This document shows, piece by piece, positions 10,101 to 19,917 of a stretch of DNA of 48,482 bases. Source of the DNA: a virus. Every line of letters starts with the position of its first letter. Position 1 is the first letter of the stretch. A model generated the notes under the pieces. That model saw only the letters and a program-made list of their open reading frames with translations. It was not told where the DNA came from and did no database searches. The stretch covers positions 1-48,482 of IMG/VR virus record IMGVR_UViG_3300042567_002146; one strand, written 5' to 3'. A program made the translations under genes and the position numbers.

Positions 10101-11795
10101 TCAGATATGAACTCCGCTATTATTGCAGGAGTAGAAGTTAGCGCTCAGTATAAAGCTAACTATGATTCATATATTCATACTGGTTGGTATAGCCAAAACG
10201 AAGAAGACCATTATATCTATAGTGATCCAGTAGATGAAGCACATGTTACCCCCGGCTTTTCTCTTTCTCTAGAAACTGTTGCCCTACAGGGTGCTCCTAT
10301 CATCGTACAAAGAAATATAGCAACACCTGGTAGTATTAATTTAAGTAGTGCAACTCCAGAAATATTAAGAGAAGTTGCATTCCCAGACCAGGCTACACCA
10401 ACTGAGCTTTCCCTAGTCAACTATGAAACAATATACGCCAATGCAAGCAATAACATATATCTTGGCTATGAAGATGTATACGATGTAACCGTAGTAGACG
10501 CCATCACAGGGTATACGGTTCTAAGTAACGGGCAGACTAAGACTAATGAAATAGAAGTATTTTCTTCAGCTACTCCCGTAGTCAAAGGAAGAGAGTATGG
10601 AGTTACGTATAAAGTGCGAAATTCTTATTTAATAGATAATGACTATTATGATTCTAGTAGTGAAAAATATATTAGCAGAATGCAATTTGACTCTACACCA
10701 TCTACCATATATTCATATGACGTAACCTACGAATCAAATTACATAAATCAATCAACTCCAATATCATTAACTGTCAACCCATTGCAATTGTGGGATCAAG
10801 AGGGCTTTGTATATTTAAGTCATAATGATTATAATTTTAATACAGCTATTATTTCCCTTAAGCCAGAATATGTTATAGATGATGGTGATGATTACACTAC
10901 AATAACAATCCAATCAGTTGACATAAATGGAAACTCAAAGCCATATCAAACTTTTAGAATTACTGGGCCGTATATTACTGTTGATTCTCAATATGTGACT
11001 ACTGACATTAATGGTTTTGCATATACCAATATCAGATACAATGGCGTTATGCCTTCTGCTACTCCGGGAAGTTATATTACAGTCTCTGGCGTAGCCAATG
11101 GATCAACTAATGCACATGAGAACTCACAAACCCAAGACTATGTAACAGTATTAAATTTTGAAATAATTACCGAATATTCGATGCAGAACTCAATTAAGGC
11201 TATAGCCGATACTGCATCGTTGAGAGCGGATGGATTAGGCCAGCAATACATTAGAGGCGTTATAACATCTGGTGCTACTCCAGTTTCAAATAATGTAATT
11301 TACTGGAGAAAGGGAAGAACCCTTTACGATATCTTCACCAACAATAATTATTCAAATTATGTAAGATCCGACAGCAATGGCAACTTTACAATAGGACCAA
11401 TACAAGCTGCATCCTCCTTAGAGCCGGGCTATTGGATGATGGCAGTAGAGTCTGAACATTCTGCAACCCAGTCTTCTACTCCAACTACAGTATCAGGAGA
11501 TATCGTTTATTGGTCTGAAAAATATGATAACTTAAATTATCATTCAGGAGGCGCTGTATTGTACAATCCAAATGTACTATTAGGGCGTGGGGTTAAGATG
11601 TCTTCTACTCCCAACTTTACTTTAAATTATCATGACGGTTCAGACGCCAGTGTTTATGCAGCTACTCCTAATTGGCTTCCGCCAAAATGGTACCCTCTAG
11701 ATAGGGCAGAGCAGTATCAAATGGGGTTGTTGGGTTCAACGCCTAACATCATCAGTAGTTATGATAAGTTAATGAATGATTATGAGGAAGAATAA
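7146..11795 (+). CDS. Large tail/baseplate protein with scattered [A/S]TP tripeptides and an Ig-like C-terminal part
   Basis: This encodes 1549 residues. Residues about 225-430 form a helical tail-protein core (SAKNILARFPSWMKMYEDAMD and later RELDIWAAYG) of a kind seen in phage tail-tip proteins. The rest is a beta-rich, Ser/Thr/Tyr/Asn-rich fibre. Around 1240-1320 a bacterial Ig-like (Big-type) segment is recognisable (YTTITIQSVDINGNSKPYQTF and a later DINGFAYTNI). I count 27 [A/S]TP tripeptides spread along the chain, encoded by many synonymous codons. The neighbouring 1844-residue protein has about two. It is probably a tail or adsorption structure. The start at 7146 has only a weak Shine-Dalgarno. 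Confidence 0.7.
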   Translation: MKQYILALRSLDFIKSGKSWSTGSIDLYNNKFYTNYSIARSRFGIDELGDRTFVGTEIIYDATPSITVLGETAGVVTNYGEIVKQAGIISYNVFDYDETSGQYVIFTLQDGATPYYVLQGAQTAEVFRFVDTSSQIDIISYKGAFTNINAKDAPSFIIKVYEGDTSEGPWMLSSISSDVGTLFISDAKRYSRFEVEVESELEPSDVENFGFVLLVQVSIAHPIPPVLSKSAKNILARFPSWMKMYEDAMDQATPELYVPQTVAGKFVNALIADYPENFERQKDLFGLDKAISTADTSQLAWIYSTTDVPPSHLHAMGEDNIGLSKLTSIEELYEAREEDLCYFYSPADREMFTVKLFQYLTIDGVIYEQNPILRWNWFDEFGTRVGLSRLYLESNANFKLRILDVYKNLPGVSSDSFKLTLRRELDIWAAYGATPDSNYLGATPEVLEIQDIENSTPYFSFDGNPQPEFKNFVTDLNEKYPVNWGYVKWNDGFWDYAGENQTGVGRIKASYDDSASPFGNYYQAGVGDNNDALIMVKEPIESNVDFSSKFKAYGIRKTGVEDVYSPIAVNYEYYGSYYQTVYENTSATANFDYALILPPHASHATPSVYHATVNTFPTNSYSPTHSSSPEYSTFKIFDAEGNSIDGINFYNRVTGTLYQNTSATPTTNKVNFYYATELSATPMSGSANSHIKFADATPITSTIGSPVKITKPYFTTTSADIKVVSNQYDAVRRRFYTTPKIPGSLEINASNNTSQTKDFTLDKNFIQNSIVFPPGSTPEYVHIDNATPFGYVSIDGIYESDTFKGFGGVAYDPSLGVDYVIPSSPNIIASYLSPNFATPTLHPGYRDTTGSTANYYFTSLLYPYGSTPTSIVFSSADSANYPFAKDVLTEFTAHSTPMIDGTVNEFGVVRTDPDNKDENFTQNSNLIGRYDLNYSSFGIDKVNYTIKKIEVVNDVDGVELSLSKEFVYRHTDENIYFANSIIEDQSDMNSAIIAGVEVSAQYKANYDSYIHTGWYSQNEEDHYIYSDPVDEAHVTPGFSLSLETVALQGAPIIVQRNIATPGSINLSSATPEILREVAFPDQATPTELSLVNYETIYANASNNIYLGYEDVYDVTVVDAITGYTVLSNGQTKTNEIEVFSSATPVVKGREYGVTYKVRNSYLIDNDYYDSSSEKYISRMQFDSTPSTIYSYDVTYESNYINQSTPISLTVNPLQLWDQEGFVYLSHNDYNFNTAIISLKPEYVIDDGDDYTTITIQSVDINGNSKPYQTFRITGPYITVDSQYVTTDINGFAYTNIRYNGVMPSATPGSYITVSGVANGSTNAHENSQTQDYVTVLNFEIITEYSMQNSIKAIADTASLRADGLGQQYIRGVITSGATPVSNNVIYWRKGRTLYDIFTNNNYSNYVRSDSNGNFTIGPIQAASSLEPGYWMMAVESEHSATQSSTPTTVSGDIVYWSEKYDNLNYHSGGAVLYNPNVLLGRGVKMSSTPNFTLNYHDGSDASVYAATPNWLPPKWYPLDRAEQYQMGLLGSTPNIISSYDKLMNDYEEE

Positions 11796-11797
11796 GT

Positions 11798-14700
11798 ATG
11801 AAAAAGTTTATAGATAAAACTGATTCCCTTAAAGAACCAGCTATTAAGACTGGCAATTTCGTACCCCGTGATGCCGTTAATCTAGGTTGGTTTTCTGGCA
11901 GGGAAATATCTCCTAAAAACAATATCTCATTAGTTGATCTATCGGCTTTAATCCCAGAGAACGTAACTGTCAATAGCCAGTTTGACAGGCTAATGTATGC
12001 TAATCAATTTGGCATACTAGAAGATTCAAACGGCAATACTCTTATTGACTCAGATGATATTTCTGTAAGTTCTATTTTTTTAAATTCTGAAACACTAGAT
12101 AGAAGCTATACACCTACTGAGATGGGCCAGAAAACATTTGTTCATTCTTATTATGTTAGTAGATTCTTTACTCTCATTCCAAGTAGGTCGTTCTCTGCTG
12201 CTTCTTTAAGTGAATATTTAGAAGAGGAATATATACCTAAGCACATTAAGGTTATAGATAACGAGGGTAAGCTTTATGCCGATCCAGCAACTGGTATAAA
12301 GAAATACAGAATATCACTTGAGTCATTTGTAACTTCATCTAATAGGGATCTGGCAAATGTCCCCCACAGGATAGTGGTCCTTATGGACGACCCAAGTCCA
12401 ACTAATCTAAAAATTGTTTATGATAAAGTAGAAGTTAATCAAGATGGATCTTGGTTTGGTCAGTATCTAAAATTCGAAGAGAATATAAATTCTATAAAAA
12501 TATTTTCTGAAGCTAGAGAAGAGTCTGAAGTTATAGACCCATCTAATGGTGATGTAATGAAATTCTCTGTTAAAAGAAACAACAAAAGGTCCTTAGTAGA
12601 TGGATTGAATATAGAAAACTCTGGTAATCAAGTATACGTAAATAGAAAAGCATTAGATGATAACAGGGTTTTTGAGATATTTAACTGGAGGCTTGTAGCC
12701 AAAATAAGTAACAGTGTTAATTTTTCTCAGGCTAATTATGGCCAAGAGACAACGGGCAACACAGTACTACAAAAGACTGTCAAGGTTGGAGTTTTATATT
12801 CCTCCAATGAAGGCAAGGATTTAACCAAGATTAAACCATATGTAGCATTAAACTTGCAAGATTCTGTATTTAACTTGTCTGGCTTTACTTTAACTAATCC
12901 AAATGCAACCTCTTCCAATAAAGACTCTGCAGATTATTGGCTAGTAGATATAGATACAGTAGGTGACCTATCTGGTTATGACGTAATATTCTCAGCTATA
13001 CACTGGAGGCTTACTGATAGTCAGTCTCAGAAAATGCGTAATTATTTTACTACAAATAATGGAACCCTAGTAATAGATGCAAGCCAATGCTCAACAAATG
13101 ATTTAGTTGCTCTTAATTCTAGCTTGACAATATCTTCTGCTGCAGCAACTATTAGTAATCCAACTTACCCTACGTTAACTCAAGCTGGCAGTTTACTGAC
13201 CGAGACTAGTAAAAATAATGGTTTTACGATATCGAATGCAGAGTTTATATCTGATTCTGGAATACACGGTTATGCAAAAACTATAGCGGGAGATTATAAG
13301 AATTATAAATATTTCACTAACTCAACTATAAATTCAGTATTGTCTAGTGGTGCAAATAAATTCTCTGTCCTATTAAGGAACAGTCCCAATACAAATAACT
13401 TAGTTGCCGGAAACATCGTTGCATCTACCTTCCCTATATTCGACTACTGCAATAATATATATTCTGGCAGTTCGTTGATCCCTACTAATAATTATGGAAC
13501 TACTCCAGTGAAATTAAATCAAGGAAATGTTTTTTCTGATTACGTAGAGGGTCCCTATAAGTTTCTCTACAACTGTATGTTAGTAGCAATTAATGACAGA
13601 ATAGAATCGTCTAGATCAGTGATTGACGTTAGATCTAGTGTCCATTATTTTACTACTGGTTGGAATAATGATTGGGTTATTAACTCAGATGTTCTTTATG
13701 ATGATGAAAGAGCTGAGTATTATGAAAATATAAATAATGCAGGCTCTAATCTTTATGCTAGAAACATATTAAATTCTCCTAAAACTTATTATATAGAAGA
13801 AATAAAAAAAATAATAACAGGATATCAAGATAGATTTTTTGACGAAAATCAAAACAATATATCATTCTATATAGAGTTTACTAATGCCAATGTCCAGTGG
13901 ACCAATAGTGTGGCTGTCACTTCTGTAGAAAAAAATGAAATCTCTTCTTCTTATGAAATAGTTAAGATAGCAAATAAGAATAGTAAGTGTCACGCATATA
14001 CCACAAAAGTATCTCCCGCATTCGTGATTCCATCTGGGTTTGGTCCATATCAAATTAGGGCTAAAACATCGACTAGCAGAGTAGATCCGCTTTCTTCTTT
14101 CTCTAACGTAGCTCCACAAAATTACCCATTCCAATTCAATCTAAGCCACTCAAAGATATCTGGTGGAGATAGTCCTAAGTCTTTTACTGCGTCAATTAAA
14201 AGTGTTTTAAACGTAGAGTTTGAGCAAACCAATTCTTGGCGAGAAGAAGTAGAAAACAACACTGGAATTATCTCTAGACAGAAAAATGCTCGTATCGATA
14301 GAAGGCTTAAGGCAGGCACTGGCATAACAGAGATTTCAACTCCACCTAAAGCTGGAGAAGTAAAGCCCCTTGGACATAATAATATAGTGACTAGTGAGTC
14401 AGCAAATACATTGGCTTCTAGTAGTGAAAATAATGCATTTGTGTACACTGGAGATATAAGTCAAGGTAATACTTGGGATGAATACTTTCAGGGTAAGGGT
14501 ACAGGAACTTTTGTCAGATACGTAAAGCTAACCATGCACCATGCTGGGTACAGAAAAAGTAGTCCAACTAACGGTACGTTTGATGCATCTTTATCGAATG
14601 AAGTAAAAGCTTTTCAAACTTCAAGAGATCTTCCAGCTGATGGGATTATAGATTCAAGAACAAAAGAAGAATTGGCTTTTGTTTGGTCGAATAAATCAGA

Positions 14701-17332
14701 GGAACAGCTAGAGGCTACTAGAGTTAGTGTAGTAGATAAGAATAATTATAAAGATACAGGCATTTGGGACTATATCAACGCTGCTTCTAAAATAAAAACT
14801 GCTAGCTCTAATTTACTTACTGGCGCTCCCATAAAAATGATTAACTTTACTGGATCATCTAAAGCATCAAATAAAATAAAAATGTGGGTAGGAATTGAAT
14901 TACGCAACGATGCCGATATCGAAAAAGTAGTTCGAGCAGAAATACTCCCAACAACATCGTTTGGCCCTTCTGCCACCTCTTATAAGGGCATTCGAATTCT
15001 TGACTGGAATGTTTCAAACAACGTTGAATTTAGTGAGTCATTCTACAATAATAAAACTCAAAGTTATCAACAAGATGGAATAATAACAATTACTTTGGAT
15101 TCTCCGGACTTCAAAGGCAAATGGCTTAATATCCTTTTGGAGGGTTCTGTATTGGGAGGCACTAAGTTTGGTCCTAAAGCAGCCGGATTAGCATTAGAGC
15201 AGATAAATATTTACTACAAACATAATGATACCCCTAAGATAGTAACTACTCCAGGAGTAGCAGAAGAATATGATCCAGCAGTTGAGGCTACTTATTACTA
15301 CTGGTTGGATCACACAGAGACACAAAGAATTAATGGTCTTGTAGAAGTCACTCATAATTTAAATAATATATCCTTTAATACAGTATCCTCAGATATTACG
15401 TTAGAATATTTAAAAAATTATGGAAAATTAAAATCCATTACAGTCTGCGAGCAAGTAGGGCAGAGATTGGACACTAATAAAACACTTTCATACACTGGGT
15501 TAGATCTTGCGCTAAATAATGCATCCTATAAACCATCTTCGTCTAGAAATGAATTATTAGACATAGCTAACCCTAAGCGCATCGTTGCCATCAATTCTTC
15601 ATCCCTAGTTGCAGGATCTGTAAAAGAAGCAGGGACTACAATTTTGTCTAACGATAACTTTATAGAGGTAAGTTGCAGCCCCGCAGTTGGTGTTGCTGGA
15701 ACTACATTTAGCATTAGTGCATCTAGCAAAGTTTCTAGTTATACTTCAGCCACAACTTACAATGCGACAGTGCCAGTATCTGGATATAGTTTAAAGAAAG
15801 TTTCAAACAATATAGTGATTGCTGGGAAAAATCAAACCAATTACTATGACGGAATTATGCTCCTGACCAATAGCAATGGAACACCCTTTTTCCCCTTGAA
15901 TCTTTCGCAAGTTTCAGTTACTTTAGCTAGCACGGAAGACTCATACTATAGTGACATCACAGTTTCCAAAGTTGGTGCCAGTACTCCTGGTTTAGAGTAT
16001 GGGTTTTATGACACTAGAACTAACGAATTTATTGGCAAAACTATAACTTACCTTAGGTACATGCAGAGTCCAAGTAATATATACATAGGAGTCTACGCCT
16101 ATGATTATGACGGAAACATAAATACATTAAAAGAATTTACCAGTTCAAGCAATGGATCTACATATATTCCTACTTCAGTTCCATTACGAGCTGCTTATCC
16201 TGTAGTCAATGTCATCTCCAATAATAGGAATAAAATTCAATTATTTGGCATCAATGGCGACTTAAGCAAGACAGAACCATGGCCAATATCTGTTAGCTCA
16301 GGTTCTTTTCAGAAAACAATTAACATAAGCCCTGCCGATGCTAGAGGCTGGAAGTCGACTTATAGTGGTCAAAATTTAATAGCATCCTATGATACATCTT
16401 CAATAGGAAGCATCCCATGGTCAAGAATATATGGAAGAGGCTATTATGACGTAATAGGGGAACGTCCCCTTTACAATAACCCTAGATCAATCACTCTAAG
16501 ACAAACTCCGCTACATGTGGTTAAGGGTTATCCTTCAGACTTAAGTAGAAAAAATGTTCCATTTAAACCAGCACTTAAGGTTTACACTAGGACTAGCGAG
16601 AACGCTCCTTGGACACTAGTGCCTTATTCTGAAATAGTTAATTTCAATTCAAGTACCGGTGTAATAGAATTTGAGAATCAAGTAATATCCAATATTGAAG
16701 GCTTAATAAAAGTGGACTACACTATTGAATACAATAAACTTAGCATCAAGCAATCGGATGGAGTGCCAATTCCAACTAATCCATTCTTGAATAAGGATTC
16801 AGTGCAAATCAATAAGCCATTGTATATCTATATAATGCCTAAAGAAGTCCACAAGAGTGAAAATGTAAATAATTCAACAAGACAAATAAAAGTTACCGAA
16901 TACCCTATCAGTCCAGCTATTAATTTTACTTACAATAATAATGTATTTAATAAATTTGATACAGTTTCCTACGAACCTTTTGCCCAGCTTATAGGAATAA
17001 TATATGTGATAAATACTAATGATGATGAAAACTTTAGCTTTACTGATCTAAGAGTAAAGGGTGGAGGAATTTCAGCCAACTTTGATACTAATACTATACT
17101 TGATGAAGTCTCTCAAGCAGTTTCCTATTGGGATGTTTACCCTCCAATGGCACAAGCTTATCCAAAGGGTGGTTATGTAATGGTTAAAATTCCTTCTATA
17201 GTTAAAAGGAATTTCATTAATCCTCAAGAAGTTTATGATATAGTTAGAGATAACTTAACAGCTGGTGTTGTATTCGACCTATATGATACAGACGGAAACG
17301 ATTGGGGTTCAAGTGTTACAATATCTTCCTGA
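11798..17332 (+). CDS. Giant tail protein with a peptidoglycan-binding (PG_binding_1-like) segment
   Basis: This encodes 1844 residues, starting two bases after the previous stop. Around residues 905-965 there is a peptidoglycan-binding type 1 pattern: RYVKLTMHHAGY, then DASLSNEVKAFQTSRDLPADG and IDSRTKEELAFVW. Residues about 330-430 (KVGVLYSSNEGKD..., YDVIFSAIHWRL, GTLVIDAS) resemble an alpha/beta fold, perhaps amidotransferase-like without a clear active site. Most of the rest is beta-rich fibre. It is probably a tail structure that touches the host wall, in line with the lysin upstream. Its 3' end overlaps the next gene. Confidence 0.68.
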   Translation: MKKFIDKTDSLKEPAIKTGNFVPRDAVNLGWFSGREISPKNNISLVDLSALIPENVTVNSQFDRLMYANQFGILEDSNGNTLIDSDDISVSSIFLNSETLDRSYTPTEMGQKTFVHSYYVSRFFTLIPSRSFSAASLSEYLEEEYIPKHIKVIDNEGKLYADPATGIKKYRISLESFVTSSNRDLANVPHRIVVLMDDPSPTNLKIVYDKVEVNQDGSWFGQYLKFEENINSIKIFSEAREESEVIDPSNGDVMKFSVKRNNKRSLVDGLNIENSGNQVYVNRKALDDNRVFEIFNWRLVAKISNSVNFSQANYGQETTGNTVLQKTVKVGVLYSSNEGKDLTKIKPYVALNLQDSVFNLSGFTLTNPNATSSNKDSADYWLVDIDTVGDLSGYDVIFSAIHWRLTDSQSQKMRNYFTTNNGTLVIDASQCSTNDLVALNSSLTISSAAATISNPTYPTLTQAGSLLTETSKNNGFTISNAEFISDSGIHGYAKTIAGDYKNYKYFTNSTINSVLSSGANKFSVLLRNSPNTNNLVAGNIVASTFPIFDYCNNIYSGSSLIPTNNYGTTPVKLNQGNVFSDYVEGPYKFLYNCMLVAINDRIESSRSVIDVRSSVHYFTTGWNNDWVINSDVLYDDERAEYYENINNAGSNLYARNILNSPKTYYIEEIKKIITGYQDRFFDENQNNISFYIEFTNANVQWTNSVAVTSVEKNEISSSYEIVKIANKNSKCHAYTTKVSPAFVIPSGFGPYQIRAKTSTSRVDPLSSFSNVAPQNYPFQFNLSHSKISGGDSPKSFTASIKSVLNVEFEQTNSWREEVENNTGIISRQKNARIDRRLKAGTGITEISTPPKAGEVKPLGHNNIVTSESANTLASSSENNAFVYTGDISQGNTWDEYFQGKGTGTFVRYVKLTMHHAGYRKSSPTNGTFDASLSNEVKAFQTSRDLPADGIIDSRTKEELAFVWSNKSEEQLEATRVSVVDKNNYKDTGIWDYINAASKIKTASSNLLTGAPIKMINFTGSSKASNKIKMWVGIELRNDADIEKVVRAEILPTTSFGPSATSYKGIRILDWNVSNNVEFSESFYNNKTQSYQQDGIITITLDSPDFKGKWLNILLEGSVLGGTKFGPKAAGLALEQINIYYKHNDTPKIVTTPGVAEEYDPAVEATYYYWLDHTETQRINGLVEVTHNLNNISFNTVSSDITLEYLKNYGKLKSITVCEQVGQRLDTNKTLSYTGLDLALNNASYKPSSSRNELLDIANPKRIVAINSSSLVAGSVKEAGTTILSNDNFIEVSCSPAVGVAGTTFSISASSKVSSYTSATTYNATVPVSGYSLKKVSNNIVIAGKNQTNYYDGIMLLTNSNGTPFFPLNLSQVSVTLASTEDSYYSDITVSKVGASTPGLEYGFYDTRTNEFIGKTITYLRYMQSPSNIYIGVYAYDYDGNINTLKEFTSSSNGSTYIPTSVPLRAAYPVVNVISNNRNKIQLFGINGDLSKTEPWPISVSSGSFQKTINISPADARGWKSTYSGQNLIASYDTSSIGSIPWSRIYGRGYYDVIGERPLYNNPRSITLRQTPLHVVKGYPSDLSRKNVPFKPALKVYTRTSENAPWTLVPYSEIVNFNSSTGVIEFENQVISNIEGLIKVDYTIEYNKLSIKQSDGVPIPTNPFLNKDSVQINKPLYIYIMPKEVHKSENVNNSTRQIKVTEYPISPAINFTYNNNVFNKFDTVSYEPFAQLIGIIYVINTNDDENFSFTDLRVKGGGISANFDTNTILDEVSQAVSYWDVYPPMAQAYPKGGYVMVKIPSIVKRNFINPQEVYDIVRDNLTAGVVFDLYDTDGNDWGSSVTISS

Positions 17333-19916
17333 TACAATACAAACTTTTTCTAGTAGCAGCAAAAAAACTGTTAGCTCTTTAATACAAAATATTAAAGCAG
17401 ACAAAACTCAAATTGCTAATCTAATTGAAAATATAAAAACTTTTGATACAACTGCAAATTATACCCCAACTTTAGCTTTAAGATATTCCCCAATGAACTT
17501 AGAAGCTATAATAGAGTTCTTCAGGGATTCTTCTTTAAGGGTTGGGCAATTCTTTTCTGCGTCTTCATCTATATCAAATGTAGTTAATTCAATGGTGTCT
17601 ATTTTTTCTTCTGAAATACAAAAAATAGAAAATGATATAAAAATACTAGAAACATTCATAGATAACTATCAATACATATCTGGGGAAGATGATTTATTTA
17701 ACTTTAACTATGTAGAAAATTTTAATAATGATTTAAATTCATATAAACAAGATTTAGTTAATATAGTTCAATACGACAGAGACGGATCTATATTTCCTGA
17801 AAACGGAAATTACAAAATAGATAATGTAATAAATAAAATGAGTATTGATAATACAATTTCTTTTGTAAATATGATTAACAATATTTCTAATATTAGCTAT
17901 GTTAATAATTATACAAACTTTATCACTACTGACACTGGTTTTGGATCAACTATTAACGAAAGTCCCACTGACGACTGGACAGTGACGGTTAAATCTCCAT
18001 ATGTTTTAACCTCTAAATTATCATCACTTGCTACTTATTTGAACTATGATTACTCATATATAACTGGAGCGCAAGCACAGGTAACGATGACTCTACTTAA
18101 TGCCACCGAGATGGATCTCATAAGAATAACCCCATCTGATGCAGAGGGGATGCAGATTCTTCAAGTGGTAATTGAAACAACCGACCCTACAGCTTCCTCT
18201 CAAACTGGGGCAGTAAGTGGCAGCACTATCCAAACACCAGTTTTAAGTTCTCCGTTACTGATAAACAAAACAGTAGACATACTATTCCCTAAGTGCAGGG
18301 TGAATAAAATAACTTTTATATTTAACCAACCTAAATATATCAGATCAGAAAATTTAGCAAATGTACACGAAACTAACTCTAAGTATATTCATTCAATAGT
18401 TAAGGGTATAAGAGAATCAAAGTCGCTAAACCCTAGTAAGATGCAAGACTTAGTATACTTTTATTTTAAAAATAATACTTCAATACTTAATTCTAGAAAA
18501 AATACAAAACAATCTGAAGAAATTTATTCCTACAGATACCCATCTAACGAACCGGTAGATCCAAGTTCTGTATTTGATAACCTTGTTAAATTTGGGGAAA
18601 AGAGAAAAGAAGACTTAGTAAGTACGGGAAATAATAATATTATTTCGAACATAGTTCAAACTATGGTCCAATATTCTATAGACGCTAGATCTAATATATT
18701 TAATAACAATATATACAAACCAAATATGTCAGACAATCATTCCAGCCAAGTTAGAAATATAACTTCAGACGGAATAGTGCCATTAAAGAATGACAGAGAA
18801 AGTCATGAACTAATGTTCCAAAAGGAAGATCCTGAAATTCCAGGAATTACTAGTTATGATTTAACAAGTTATTTAAATTCAAGAGAAATAAGTAGCTCTT
18901 ATGAATATGGTTTTTCTATAAAAAATATATCCTTTGGCTCTATAAGTAATGTCCTATCAAATAAAGCTTGTTTTATATCTAAAAAAATTCAAACTGATGG
19001 CTCTCCGTTGGGGCTAAAGGCTATAGTGAATATCATTAAGGAAAGACAGAATTTAAGTTACGCTGGTTACGATCTAATCGAACCTGGCTCAGTAGAGCTG
19101 AGTATTTGTTTACAAGAAAATATATCAGGAGAATCTTCATGGGTTCCAATTAACCATAAGTTATCTAATGATATAGATTCTGAAGTTTTATTCTTTAATA
19201 ATATCAAACAAGCTACACTTAGATTTCTCCCACTGCCAGCAACTATAAGAGTTTATAAAAATGGTATTTTAGTAAACCCAAATAATTGGAGTTATCTAAA
19301 TAATAAAATCACTATGGCTGATCCGATAGAAGCTTCTTCGATTTATGTAGTGGAATACAGCTTGGACACATCGGATTACAACGAATCTATATTAGATATA
19401 GATAAAATTCTTGATGGTCAAAATGTAATTAGATCCTATGTTAAAGACGGAGCACAAGGGCAAGTTTTCCCAGCTACTGGTGGTGGCAATAGAGTGCAAC
19501 TAGATTACATTCCTTTTATAGAAAGTAAATTTGGAACAGCTACCTATAGCAGCAACTATGGTACAGTCAATTCTATTGAAAATATTGGGTATTCTCCAAT
19601 AAGAGTGACCTTATCTGATGGCACTTCAGCTATAAACTTGACAAATTATTTAAGCAACAACTTTGAGAAGGCAACATTCTATTCTACGAATGAAGTTTTA
19701 TTTTTTCAAAATGGTAAACAATTAATTTTCAACAAAAACATTACAACTCCATTGACAGTTAATTATTCATACATTCCTCCTAGCATAAGGTTTAGAGTTA
19801 TTATTAGAAATAACATTCCTGTATTAACCAATGGAATATCAGTAGATAATGTTATAATTAAATGTAATGTAAATAATTTAGATCCATTATCACAGAAATT
19901 ATTAAGGTTAAATTAG
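17313..19916 (+). CDS. Large tail/baseplate protein, unknown family
   Basis: This encodes 867 residues if translation starts at GTG 17313, which has GGGGT five bases upstream and a 20-base overlap with the previous gene. An earlier GTG at 17265 would add 16 residues but lengthens the overlap. The N-terminal 200 residues look helical and coiled (SLIQNIKADKTQIANLIENIKTF). The rest is beta-rich with many Asn, Ser and Ile. No enzyme motif is visible. Its place in a run of similar tail genes points to a baseplate or fibre part. It ends two bases before the next start, suggesting co-translation. Confidence 0.62.
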   Translation: MLQYLPDTIQTFSSSSKKTVSSLIQNIKADKTQIANLIENIKTFDTTANYTPTLALRYSPMNLEAIIEFFRDSSLRVGQFFSASSSISNVVNSMVSIFSSEIQKIENDIKILETFIDNYQYISGEDDLFNFNYVENFNNDLNSYKQDLVNIVQYDRDGSIFPENGNYKIDNVINKMSIDNTISFVNMINNISNISYVNNYTNFITTDTGFGSTINESPTDDWTVTVKSPYVLTSKLSSLATYLNYDYSYITGAQAQVTMTLLNATEMDLIRITPSDAEGMQILQVVIETTDPTASSQTGAVSGSTIQTPVLSSPLLINKTVDILFPKCRVNKITFIFNQPKYIRSENLANVHETNSKYIHSIVKGIRESKSLNPSKMQDLVYFYFKNNTSILNSRKNTKQSEEIYSYRYPSNEPVDPSSVFDNLVKFGEKRKEDLVSTGNNNIISNIVQTMVQYSIDARSNIFNNNIYKPNMSDNHSSQVRNITSDGIVPLKNDRESHELMFQKEDPEIPGITSYDLTSYLNSREISSSYEYGFSIKNISFGSISNVLSNKACFISKKIQTDGSPLGLKAIVNIIKERQNLSYAGYDLIEPGSVELSICLQENISGESSWVPINHKLSNDIDSEVLFFNNIKQATLRFLPLPATIRVYKNGILVNPNNWSYLNNKITMADPIEASSIYVVEYSLDTSDYNESILDIDKILDGQNVIRSYVKDGAQGQVFPATGGGNRVQLDYIPFIESKFGTATYSSNYGTVNSIENIGYSPIRVTLSDGTSAINLTNYLSNNFEKATFYSTNEVLFFQNGKQLIFNKNITTPLTVNYSYIPPSIRFRVIIRNNIPVLTNGISVDNVIIKCNVNNLDPLSQKLLRLN

Positions 19917-19917
19917 T

